Assembly: GCA_016764135.1 (NCBI GenBank)
Contig: JAESSL010000210.1
Span: 1 to 5,944 of the forward strand
Source: Alphaproteobacteria bacterium
GTDB lineage: Bacteria > Pseudomonadota > Alphaproteobacteria > UBA8366 > GCA-2717185
Reading direction: 5' to 3'
Length of the DNA stretch: 5,944 bases
Shown: one piece after another, positions 1 through 5,076 of the stretch
How the letters are laid out: every line of letters begins with the position of its first letter
Numbering within the stretch: position 1 is the first letter of the stretch
Program-made: the position numbers and the translations under genes
The notes under the pieces: generated by a model
What the model saw: the letters and a program-made list of their open reading frames with translations, nothing else
Database searches by the model: none
Told to the model about the DNA's origin: nothing

Positions 1-48
1 TCCGGCGCCAGTCACAACAGCAAGGTGGCCGCTTAACAAATTACCCAT
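1..48 (-). CDS. Short-chain dehydrogenase/reductase (SDR), N-terminal 16 codons only
   Basis: This is the first 16 codons of a leftward gene that continues beyond the left edge. The reading is MGNLLSGHLAVVTGAG. The stretch 'hydrophobic beta strand followed by TGAG' (residues 9-16) is the start of the TGxxxGxG dinucleotide-binding motif of classical SDR enzymes, which are NAD(P)-dependent oxidoreductases with a Rossmann fold. The start is well supported: an AAGGA ribosome binding site lies 7 nt before the ATG. The gene begins 32 bp after the stop of the LLM oxidoreductase on the same strand, so the two are probably co-transcribed. With so little sequence, the substrate and subfamily cannot be told. 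Another Rossmann-fold family is possible but less likely given TGAG at residues 13-16. Confidence 0.72.
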   Translation of the reverse strand, partial: MGNLLSGHLAVVTGAG

Positions 49-55
49 ACTTCCG

Positions 56-60
56 TCCTT
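56..60 (-). promoter_or_regulatory. Ribosome binding site of the partial SDR gene
   Basis: The minus strand reads AAGGA here, 7 nt before the ATG at 46-48. It decides the start of the truncated SDR gene, which is otherwise too short to judge by coding signal. Confidence 0.65.
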
Positions 61-80
61 TAAAAAACCGTCCGCACCGG

Positions 81-992
81 TCAATCGGCGAACAACTCGA
101 AAATTTCCTCAAACGCCTTGAACTGATTTCCCGTCGCCGAAGACGGCACGATGATCGGCTCCTTGATGCCCGCCTCGCGCCATTTTTCAATCTCGTCGAG
201 AACATGCGACGCCGGGCCGAAGATTGTCGTATTCGCCAGCCAGTCGTCACTCATGCAGCCGGGCAAGGCGTCCAGATCACCCGCCGCCATTGCGGTTTCA
301 ACGGCGTTCATTTCTTCGACATATCCGGCTTCTTTCCAGTAATTCCGGTAATTGGGCAATTGAACATAGCTGGTCAACGTGCGCCGGTTCACCGCCTTGG
401 CCGCTTCGATATCATCCGAAATGCAGGTCGGAATCATGTTGCCGATAAAGAAATCCGGGTCGTTGCGTTTTGAGTCCGGCAACACCGCCAGCGAGGCGGC
501 CATATGCGACCGCGCGCCATTGGCGAACACCATTCCATCGCCAATTTCGGCGGCCAGCGCGATCATCTTTTTTCGCAGGGTCGCCAGAATCAACGGCGGC
601 TTGTCGCCGGTGCGCGGCGTATCGTGATAGGCCTGCACAAAGGCGCGCATATCGCCCAGGGGCTTGCCGACGGTGATGCCCATGCGTTCATGCGCAGGCG
701 CGTGACTGACCCCAACGCCAAATTTGAACCGCCCGCCGGAGACCTCATGAATGAAGGCGGCGCTTTGTGCAAAATCCGACGGCAATCGCGAGTAGATCGG
801 CGCGATCGAGGTCGCAAAAGTGATCCGGTCGGTCGCAATGGCCAGCGCTTCGCACAGGGTCATATTATTGGCCATGCTGGGACAATAGACGCCCGGAAAC
901 CCCCGGCGCTCAATTTCCTGCGCCAGATCGAGAATAGCGCGGCGGCGCCCGGGAAGCGCGACGAGACTCAAGCTAGGTTTGACGTTGGACAT
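81..992 (-). CDS. LLM-class (luciferase-like) flavin-dependent oxidoreductase
   Basis: The 303-residue product has the layout of the bacterial luciferase-like monooxygenase superfamily, TIM-barrel enzymes that use FMN or F420. Residues 85-99 carry the family's SGGRF-x-GVGVSH signature (SGGRFKFGVGVSHAP). Around 46-60 there is the usual 'xCEALAIATDRITFAT' strand-helix segment, and 275-283 gives the late barrel strand (IKEPIIVPS). Length fits the family (about 300-350). An in-frame ATG 29 codons upstream (1077-1079) exists, but the extension is hydrophobic and basic, overlaps a hairpin-rich spacer, and is not part of the family; a promoter-like sequence also lies inside it. I therefore start at 990-992. 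No signal peptide is seen, so the protein is probably cytoplasmic. It probably forms an operon with the downstream SDR. The substrate, and whether the cofactor is FMN or F420, cannot be read from the sequence. Confidence 0.85.
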   Translation of the reverse strand: MSNVKPSLSLVALPGRRRAILDLAQEIERRGFPGVYCPSMANNMTLCEALAIATDRITFATSIAPIYSRLPSDFAQSAAFIHEVSGGRFKFGVGVSHAPAHERMGITVGKPLGDMRAFVQAYHDTPRTGDKPPLILATLRKKMIALAAEIGDGMVFANGARSHMAASLAVLPDSKRNDPDFFIGNMIPTCISDDIEAAKAVNRRTLTSYVQLPNYRNYWKEAGYVEEMNAVETAMAAGDLDALPGCMSDDWLANTTIFGPASHVLDEIEKWREAGIKEPIIVPSSATGNQFKAFEEIFELFAD

Positions 993-1008
993 ACGATATC
1001 GACCCCAT

Positions 1009-1037
1009 TTGATAAAAAATCGCGAGCTGAACGCCAA
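1009..1037 (-). promoter_or_regulatory. Possible sigma-70-type promoter for the LLM gene
   Basis: On the minus strand there is TTGGCG (1032-1037), a 17-nt spacer and TATCAA (1009-1014), each matching 4 of 6 consensus bases. Transcription would start around 1000-1003, giving a leader of only about 10 nt before the ATG at 992. That would exclude the upstream alternative start at 1079. The match is weak and could be chance. Confidence 0.28.
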
Positions 1038-1068
1038 ACTGTACCCAAACAGAACGACATAGGCAAAG

Positions 1069-1103
1069 GCGCCCCGCATCGCACGGGGGCGCGGCGTTAA
1101 CGC
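1069..1103. repeat. GC-rich inverted repeat next to a 10-bp palindrome in the divergent spacer
   Basis: GCGCCCC (1069-1075) and GGGGCGC (1086-1092) form a perfect 7-bp inverted repeat around a 10-nt loop. One base further on, GCGTTAACGC (1094-1103) is a perfect 10-bp palindrome. Both lie in the 993-1220 spacer between the leftward LLM gene and the rightward response regulator. No T-run follows on either strand, so this is not a standard terminator. An operator is possible but unproven. Confidence 0.4.
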
Positions 1104-1136
1104 ATATTCAACGATTCTGCGGTATCATCGCGCCAG

Positions 1137-1156
1137 AAACATTACCAAAAACATTA
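1137..1156. repeat. Short direct repeat upstream of the first response regulator
   Basis: AAACATTA occurs at 1137-1144 and again at 1149-1156, a 12-bp period (about one helical turn), 65-84 bp before the ATG at 1221. The period would suit tandem binding by a regulator on one DNA face, but the units are short and AT-rich, so chance is a real alternative. Confidence 0.25.
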
Positions 1157-1205
1157 AAAGAATCGGCAGCGCCCATAAACTGAACTGAAGAAAACCGAAC
1201 CTGAC

Positions 1206-1219
1206 CGTGAGGATTCACG
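1206..1219 (+). promoter_or_regulatory. Ribosome binding site inside a small hairpin
   Basis: The Shine-Dalgarno-like TGAGGA (1208-1213) lies 7 nt before the ATG at 1221. It sits in a perfect inverted repeat, CGTGA (1206-1210), loop GGAT, TCACG (1215-1219). The hairpin would pair part of the leader right up to the start codon, with the GGA core in the loop. The RBS is clear; a regulatory role of the hairpin is conjecture. Confidence 0.5.
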
Positions 1220-1220
1220 C

Positions 1221-1667
1221 ATGTCGCAATTTTACAAAACGGCCTTTGATCCGGATGCGCTGGAGAAAGCCAAAATAGGCGTCCTTGTCGTAGAAGACGA
1301 CCTGAGCGTGGCGCAATTGGTCGACGTCGCACTGCGGGGTCTGGGCATTGTGCGAATTTCGCACGCAGAAAATGGTCGCGACGGGCTCAAGCAATATGTC
1401 CGCAATTCGCCGGACTTCAATCTGATCATTTCAGATTGGGAAATGCCGAAAATGACAGGATTTGAGCTGTTGCAGGAAATTCGCGCCATCGACCCGGATT
1501 TACCCTTTTTGATGTTGACTGCGCGCGCGCAGGAACATGCCGTCCTCTCCGCCATGGACGCCGAAGTGACGAATTATATCACGAAGCCGATTTCACCAAC
1601 GATCCTGTTGCAAAAACTCGACGCCATGCTCGCCTATACGCGAGAGCAGATGGCCGCGCACCGTTAA
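1221..1667 (+). CDS. Single-domain response regulator (CheY-like receiver), copy 1
   Basis: The 148-residue protein is one receiver domain (about residues 19-140) with a short N-terminal extension and no DNA-binding or enzymatic output domain. The conserved parts are present in order: acidic pocket E25-D26(-D27) in VVEDD, phospho-acceptor D72 in ISDWEMP, switch T100 in MLTAR, Y119, and K122 in YITKP. It should take phosphate from a histidine kinase or phosphotransfer protein and act by protein contact, as CheY, DivK or phosphorelay shuttles do. The ATG has a TGAGGA site 7 nt upstream. A close paralogue follows at 1939 in the same direction after an AT-rich gap; by eye 26 of 40 residues over 61-100 are identical. 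No kinase or chemotaxis gene lies in the window, so the partner is unknown. Confidence 0.9.
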   Translation: MSQFYKTAFDPDALEKAKIGVLVVEDDLSVAQLVDVALRGLGIVRISHAENGRDGLKQYVRNSPDFNLIISDWEMPKMTGFELLQEIRAIDPDLPFLMLTARAQEHAVLSAMDAEVTNYITKPISPTILLQKLDAMLAYTREQMAAHR

Positions 1668-1938
1668 AAATAAAAGTTCGACGCAGCGTTCTATTTTTCA
1701 ACAGATGTTTTTTGACCTCTGAGCTGCCTTAAATAAAGAAAATCGAGTGATTTTTCTATAAAAGGTAGAATTTCCTTGGCCGCTTGAAGAGAAATCCGAG
1801 AAACCACGCAAATATCTTTCGGAATGGGTGAGAATTTTAATTCTATTCTTGTCGATATTGCCTATTATTTGTACTTTTTTCCTACGTATTTGTTTCTATA
1901 AACGTCGTTCGTGACATTCAACTCGGAATTTTCAATTT
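1668..1938. other. AT-rich intergenic spacer between the two response regulators
   Basis: This 271-bp gap has no credible coding frame. G+C is 84 of 240 over 1681-1920 (35%), against 53-57% in sample lines of neighbouring genes. It contains a 10-bp direct repeat, TTTCTATAAA, at 1753-1762 and 1893-1902, exactly 140 bp apart; each copy includes a -10-like TATAAA. It also holds the inverted repeat AGAATT-TT-AATTCT (1831-1844). No well-spaced -35 box accompanies either TATAAA, and no GC-rich hairpin with a T-run is seen after the first gene. It likely holds the promoter of the second regulator and may hold a small RNA, neither of which can be shown here. Confidence 0.5.
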
Positions 1939-2433
1939 ATGCTCAATCCTGGTGCATCCAAAAAGACGTTGGCTTCGAACGCATTCGTAAATGTGAGCGT
2001 CTTGCTTGTCGAAGACACCCCGCCAATGTCCGACCTGATCGTGGCGATGCTCGCGGATATGAATGTGCGGCGCGTCTACCCGGTGGGTGACGGAAGAGAA
2101 GCGTTGAACGTGTATCGCCGGAATCCAGACAATTTCGACATCGTCATTTCGGATTGGGTCATGCCAAAAATGACCGGGCTTGAACTTCTGCGGGAAGTGC
2201 GCGCCATCAATGCGGATATTCCCTTCATGATGTTGACGGTCCGGACGGCGGACGACGCCATAAAAGACGCCCGAGACGCCAATGTAACCGGCTACATCAC
2301 CAAACCGTTCAAGGCGCGGATGTTCCATGAACGCATGACGACAATTCTGACCGATGTCCTGGAGCGAAAAGCGAACCCGCCCACCGACCTTGATGACGAT
2401 GACGACGATACGGAATACGTAGATTTCTGTTAA
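1939..2433 (+). CDS. Single-domain response regulator (CheY-like receiver), copy 2 with acidic tail
   Basis: The 164-residue protein has one receiver domain (about 19-142) with E25-D26 in LVEDT, phospho-acceptor D72 in ISDWVMP, T100 in MLTVR, Y119 and K122 in YITKP. All sit at the same residue numbers as in the upstream paralogue, so the two align without gaps through K122. No output domain follows. Instead, residues 143-164 form a low-complexity acidic tail with six consecutive Asp (152-157) and a terminal Cys. The role is signal relay by phosphotransfer or protein contact; the partner is unknown. The ATG is preceded by a weak GGAA at 1925-1928, 10 nt away; no better in-frame start precedes the receiver. 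The gene converges on the DUF3303 gene, 51 bp away, with no strong terminator between. Confidence 0.9.
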   Translation: MLNPGASKKTLASNAFVNVSVLLVEDTPPMSDLIVAMLADMNVRRVYPVGDGREALNVYRRNPDNFDIVISDWVMPKMTGLELLREVRAINADIPFMMLTVRTADDAIKDARDANVTGYITKPFKARMFHERMTTILTDVLERKANPPTDLDDDDDDTEYVDFC

Positions 2434-2484
2434 CCTGTCGTTACACAATCGGCGAGCGCGCCAAAATCATACGTCGATATTCGA

Positions 2485-2721
2485 TCAATCGATTTCGATA
2501 ATTTCAAAATCAACCAGATCACTCCAGCGTCGAAACCATGTTTCAAACAGTTGGGGCGAATTCGTTTCCATAAGCTGGTAGCAAAGTTGATTTTTTTTGC
2601 TCGCCCAGGAATTCAGATAATAAAGCCCCTCGGGCAGCATTCGCCCCCTGGCCTCAAACCGCTCATAGACGCCATCCCAGCAGCCCGGCTTAAAACGCTC
2701 GATAATCATGAACTTTCTCAT
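2485..2721 (-). CDS. DUF3303 family small protein
   Basis: The 78-residue product matches my recollection of DUF3303: an N-terminal strand FMIIERFK (4-11), then VYERFEARGRMLPEGL (18-33), YLNSW (35-39), a QLMET segment (49-53), and a C-terminal WSDLVDFEI (66-74). Length is normal for the family. No catalytic function is known to me. The compact alpha/beta look recalls ferredoxin-like dimeric barrel proteins such as small monooxygenase-like folds, but that is inference. It lies 92 bp downstream of pcaG on the same strand, so it may belong to the pca transcript. The ATG at 2719-2721 is followed by another Met at codon 5; the first fits the family better, though its ribosome binding site is weak. 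No signal peptide or membrane segment is seen, so it is probably cytoplasmic. Confidence 0.82.
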   Translation of the reverse strand: MRKFMIIERFKPGCWDGVYERFEARGRMLPEGLYYLNSWASKKNQLCYQLMETNSPQLFETWFRRWSDLVDFEIIEID

Positions 2722-2813
2722 CCCGACTGAATTAGACAGACGGAGAAAGAGCGGCGCAACGCCTTGAGCCCCTCTTCAGGGATTGCACCCATTTGCGGCG
2801 AGCGCTCATGATC

Positions 2814-3446
2814 CTATTCTTCAAAAAACGGCGTTTCGCCCTCGCCCTGCAGAACAATATCAAAACGGATGGACTTCTCGCCGCCGCCATCGCCGGGCTT
2901 TGCAATCAACCGCTCCCGGTCGCCTTCCGGTATTCCCGATAACGCCGGATCGGTCGCATTGGCGTCTTCGCCCGGAAAATACAGACGGGTGACGAGACGG
3001 CGCGTCAGACCGGACGCGAAAATTGAAATCGCAATATGCGGGGCCTGCCAGACATTACCGCCCCCAGTCCTTCCGCCCGCAGCACTTTCGCCCACAGAAC
3101 TTCCGCCCGCGCCTTCCGCCGGCACGGCGCCGGGCTTGATCGTGACAAAGCGAAAACAGCCATCTTCGTCGCTCAGCGTGCGGCCGAAGCCCCGAAAATT
3201 TTCGTCGAGCCCGCGATCGCTGTCATCGGCGGGATGGTTGTAGCGACCGTGTGAATTGGCCTGCCAGATTTCCAGAAGCACGTCGCGAACCGGCGCCCCG
3301 GAACCCTCCGTTACGCGCCCTTCAATGACGACTGTCTCGCCGGACGCCTTACCGCCCCCGGTCAAATCGTTTTCGCCATCGCGCATCAGCGCATAATTAT
3401 AAAACGGACCGACGGTCTGGCCGGCGGTTGGAATATATTTTGTCAT
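2814..3446 (-). CDS. pcaG: Protocatechuate 3,4-dioxygenase, alpha subunit
   Basis: PcaG pairs with PcaH in the enzyme that opens the protocatechuate ring between the two hydroxyls with O2, giving 3-carboxy-cis,cis-muconate (beta-ketoadipate pathway). Family marks include TAGQTVGPF near the N-terminus, the intradiol segment LEIWQANSHGRY (about 58-69 from this start), QAPHIAISIF, RLVTRLYF, and the C-terminal RFDIVLQGEGET. Of the four iron-ligand positions of PcaH, only the GRY tyrosine and the first His of the HIH pair remain; the PGAYP tyrosine is Val and the second His is Ala, as expected for the non-iron subunit. A Gly/Ser-rich insertion of about 18 residues sits before QAPHI. I prefer ATG 3444-3446, with GGTGAG 4 nt upstream; a GTG at 3453-3455 would add three residues and overlap the pcaH stop by 3 bp. 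Translation is probably coupled to pcaH. Confidence 0.9.
   Translation of the reverse strand: MTKYIPTAGQTVGPFYNYALMRDGENDLTGGGKASGETVVIEGRVTEGSGAPVRDVLLEIWQANSHGRYNHPADDSDRGLDENFRGFGRTLSDEDGCFRFVTIKPGAVPAEGAGGSSVGESAAGGRTGGGNVWQAPHIAISIFASGLTRRLVTRLYFPGEDANATDPALSGIPEGDRERLIAKPGDGGGEKSIRFDIVLQGEGETPFFEE
3068..3120 (-). repeat. 15-bp imperfect tandem repeat inside pcaG encoding a Gly/Ser-rich loop
   Basis: On the plus strand the core CTTCCGCCCGC recurs with few changes at 3070, 3085 (CTTTCGCCCAC) and 3100, a 15-bp period, with a fourth partial copy (CTTCCGCCGGC) at 3113 that is out of phase. In pcaG it encodes five-residue units of the form AGGSS, VGESA and AGGRT, followed by GGG. The period is a multiple of three, so copies can change without breaking the frame. 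This looks like replication slippage. Confidence 0.7.
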
Positions 3447-3451
3447 CTCGC

Positions 3452-4159
3452 TCACCCCACCATCGGCGTTGCGCGGCGTCCGCGCAGCACCAGATCCAGC
3501 CGATAGCCCAGCGCATGACCGTTGACCCCCACGGACGGATCAAACTTCATAACCAGACGGTCCCGCGCCACCGCCTCGGGAATGCCCTGCAGGATATGGC
3601 ATTCATCATTCAGCGGATCGCCGGGAAAATAACACTGCGTGATCATGCGGCTCATGAAGCTGCGCCCAAACAGGGAGATGTGAATATGCGGCGGGCGCCA
3701 GTAATTTTCATAATTCGGTACAGGATAAGCGCCGGGCCGGATCGTCTTGAACCGATAATGACCATCTTCGCCCGTCACGATGCGACCGGCGCCGGTGAAG
3801 TTCGGGTCGAGCGGCGCATCGCGCGTATCCACCGCATGAGCGTAGCGGCCTGCCGCATTCGCTTGCCAGATTTCAATCAGGGTATTGGCCATCGGGCGGC
3901 CATCTTCATCGGTGATGACGCCATCCATGAACATCAACTGGCCCAGCGCCGTCTCGCCCGTGGCGCTGGTCGACAGGTCCCACTCATCCGCCGGCACATC
4001 GTCTTGCGTAAAGACCGGGCCGGTTGCTTCCGTCAGGGTGCGCGGCAGTTTATATTGCGGCTTATTCGGCGACCGAACCTTGGTGCTTTTATAGTTTGGC
4101 GTCAGGTAGGGCGGCTGAGCGCCTTTTGCATAGTCCCGATATTCAATATCATCCGTCAT
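3452..4159 (-). CDS. pcaH: Protocatechuate 3,4-dioxygenase, beta subunit (iron-binding)
   Basis: The 235-residue product is the catalytic subunit of the non-heme Fe(III) enzyme that cleaves protocatechuate. The ligands match Pseudomonas putida PcaH Tyr408, Tyr447, His460 and His462: here Y106 (QANAAGRY), Y145 (RPGAYP), H158 and H160 (WRPPHIH), with the conserved R155. Other family segments are YKSTKVRSP near residue 23, APLDPNF (115-121), ITQCYFPGDPL (173-183) and the C-terminal YRLDLVLRGRR. Length is normal. An upstream in-frame ATG at 4273 would add 38 residues foreign to the family; I choose 4157-4159 because AGGA lies 5 nt before it (within GTGAGGA, 4165-4171). The stop is 5 bp from the pcaG ATG. 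The gene diverges from the glutathione transferase gene. No pca regulator or other pathway gene lies in the window. Confidence 0.94.
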   Translation of the reverse strand: MTDDIEYRDYAKGAQPPYLTPNYKSTKVRSPNKPQYKLPRTLTEATGPVFTQDDVPADEWDLSTSATGETALGQLMFMDGVITDEDGRPMANTLIEIWQANAAGRYAHAVDTRDAPLDPNFTGAGRIVTGEDGHYRFKTIRPGAYPVPNYENYWRPPHIHISLFGRSFMSRMITQCYFPGDPLNDECHILQGIPEAVARDRLVMKFDPSVGVNGHALGYRLDLVLRGRRATPMVG

Positions 4160-4350
4160 CACGATCCTCACCCTTGAATTCGGCACAGCTTCGCATTCCA
4201 CTTTCAGAGCGGCAACCGGAAATTCACCCTCCGGAAAGCCGGCGCCCGCGAAACATCGCCACCCCTGCAACACCGCCGCAGGGCCGTATCGACATTGACG
4301 TGTTCACTCCCTACATTCCAGACACAACAATAACCCACGAGACGCCCGCC
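4160..4350. promoter_or_regulatory. Divergent spacer between pcaH and the glutathione transferase gene
   Basis: These 191 bp must hold the promoters for the leftward pca genes and the rightward GST gene. A -35-like TTGACG lies on the plus strand at 4295-4300, but the 17-nt-spaced position has no good -10. CCGGAAA occurs as a direct repeat at 4216-4222 and 4231-4237 (15-bp spacing). ATAACC at 4330-4335 resembles half of a PcaQ-type site, but the other half is missing. No operator can be assigned with confidence. Confidence 0.45.
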
Positions 4351-5010
4351 GTGATTGACCTCTACACCGCCGCCACGCCCAACGGCTTCAAGGCTTCCAT
4401 CGCCCTGGAGGAGCTGAACCTGCCTTATAGGATCCATGCGCTCAGCCTTGGCGATAACGACCAAAAGGCGCCGGACTATCTGAAGATCAATCCAAACGGC
4501 CGCATTCCCGCCATCGTGGACCGGGACAATGATGATTTCGCGGTGTTCGAATCCGGCGCTATTCTGGTGTATCTGGCGGAGAAATCCGGCGCCCTGATGC
4601 CGCGCGACATAAAGGGCCGCTCCACTGTCATGCAATGGCTGATGTTTCAAATGGGCGGCGTTGGCCCGATGCAGGGTCAGGCGAATGTTTTCGTACGATA
4701 TTTTGACGTTGAGTTGCCGGACGGCATCGCACGCTATCAAAATGAAACGCGACGATTGTTCGAGGTTCTCGACAAGCAGTTGCACGGGCGGGATTATCTC
4801 TGTGACGATTTCAGCATCGCCGATATCGCCAATTGGGCCTGGGTGCGGTCCTATAAATGGGCGCGCGTGAATGTCGACGGGTTGGATGATCTGATGGCGT
4901 GGAACGACCGTATGGCCGCGCGCCCCGGTTGCCAGCGCGGCGTCGCCGTGCCGCCTCGGGAAACCGCCGACTCCACGGTTAAAATGGCGCAGAATATGTT
5001 ACAGCGTTAA
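4351..5010 (+). CDS. YfcG/Nu-type glutathione S-transferase family protein
   Basis: The 219-residue product resembles E. coli YfcG (215 aa), a glutathione-dependent disulfide-bond oxidoreductase. The N-terminal thioredoxin-like domain has IDLYTAATPNG, with T9 and N11 at the glutathione-contact positions of YfcG, the cis-Pro at RIPAIVD (P53), and the glutathione-binding ESGAI (E67, S68). The helical C-terminal domain has a QWLMFQMGGVGPMQGQ segment (95-110) closely like YfcG, and the N-capping-box region FSIADIA (154-160). The open frame extends upstream to 4024, across pcaH, but homology begins at the GTG of 4351, which I take as the start; its ribosome binding site is poor, and a GTG at 4300 is an alternative. 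It is probably cytoplasmic. It is divergent from pcaHG and 66 bp ahead of the CoA-transferase gene. It could act in thiol chemistry or on an aromatic substrate. Confidence 0.85.
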   Translation: MIDLYTAATPNGFKASIALEELNLPYRIHALSLGDNDQKAPDYLKINPNGRIPAIVDRDNDDFAVFESGAILVYLAEKSGALMPRDIKGRSTVMQWLMFQMGGVGPMQGQANVFVRYFDVELPDGIARYQNETRRLFEVLDKQLHGRDYLCDDFSIADIANWAWVRSYKWARVNVDGLDDLMAWNDRMAARPGCQRGVAVPPRETADSTVKMAQNMLQR

Positions 5011-5076
5011 TCGCGCGAACCAGTTTCAAAACCACGTCGCGGACACGCATCGCGAACAAACCTCAAGGATCGAAAA

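Noticed and set aside
993..1079. 29-codon N-terminal extension of the LLM protein
   Set aside because: It looks faintly like a membrane segment, but family homology begins at the later ATG and the stretch carries inverted repeats and a promoter-like sequence instead.
504..1100. 198-codon open frame on the plus strand opposite the LLM gene
   Set aside because: It is antisense to a gene with clear family motifs, is rich in Arg and His as expected of a shadow frame, and shows no recognisable domain.
1918..2448. 176-codon open frame on the minus strand opposite the second response regulator
   Set aside because: The opposite strand encodes a receiver with all key residues; the antisense product has no recognisable motif.
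2451..2462. Bidirectional terminator between the second receiver and the DUF3303 gene (GGCG-AGCG-CGCC)
   Set aside because: The stem is only 4 bp and the following A/T run is too short on either strand to be convincing.
3428..4177. 249-codon open frame on the plus strand opposite pcaH
   Set aside because: It covers almost exactly the antisense of pcaH, whose iron ligands and family motifs are intact. Its composition (many Arg, His and Ile) is typical of a shadow frame.
4230..4260. Sigma-54-type promoter on the minus strand upstream of pcaH
   Set aside because: A GG and a GC element are there, but the gap between them is 9 nt, not the required 10, and the flanking consensus is poor.
4330..4345. 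PcaQ-like operator beginning with ATAACC
   Set aside because: The site as I recall it is ATAACC-N4-GGTTAA. Only the left half is present; the right half here starts AGACGC.
4024..4350. 109-codon N-terminal extension of the GST frame
   Set aside because: Most of it overlaps pcaH on the other strand, it is Pro/Arg/Ser-rich with no domain, and GST homology begins right at the GTG of 4351.
4204..4785. 193-codon open frame on the minus strand opposite the glutathione transferase
   Set aside because: It is antisense to a well-conserved GST N-terminal domain and has no motif of its own.
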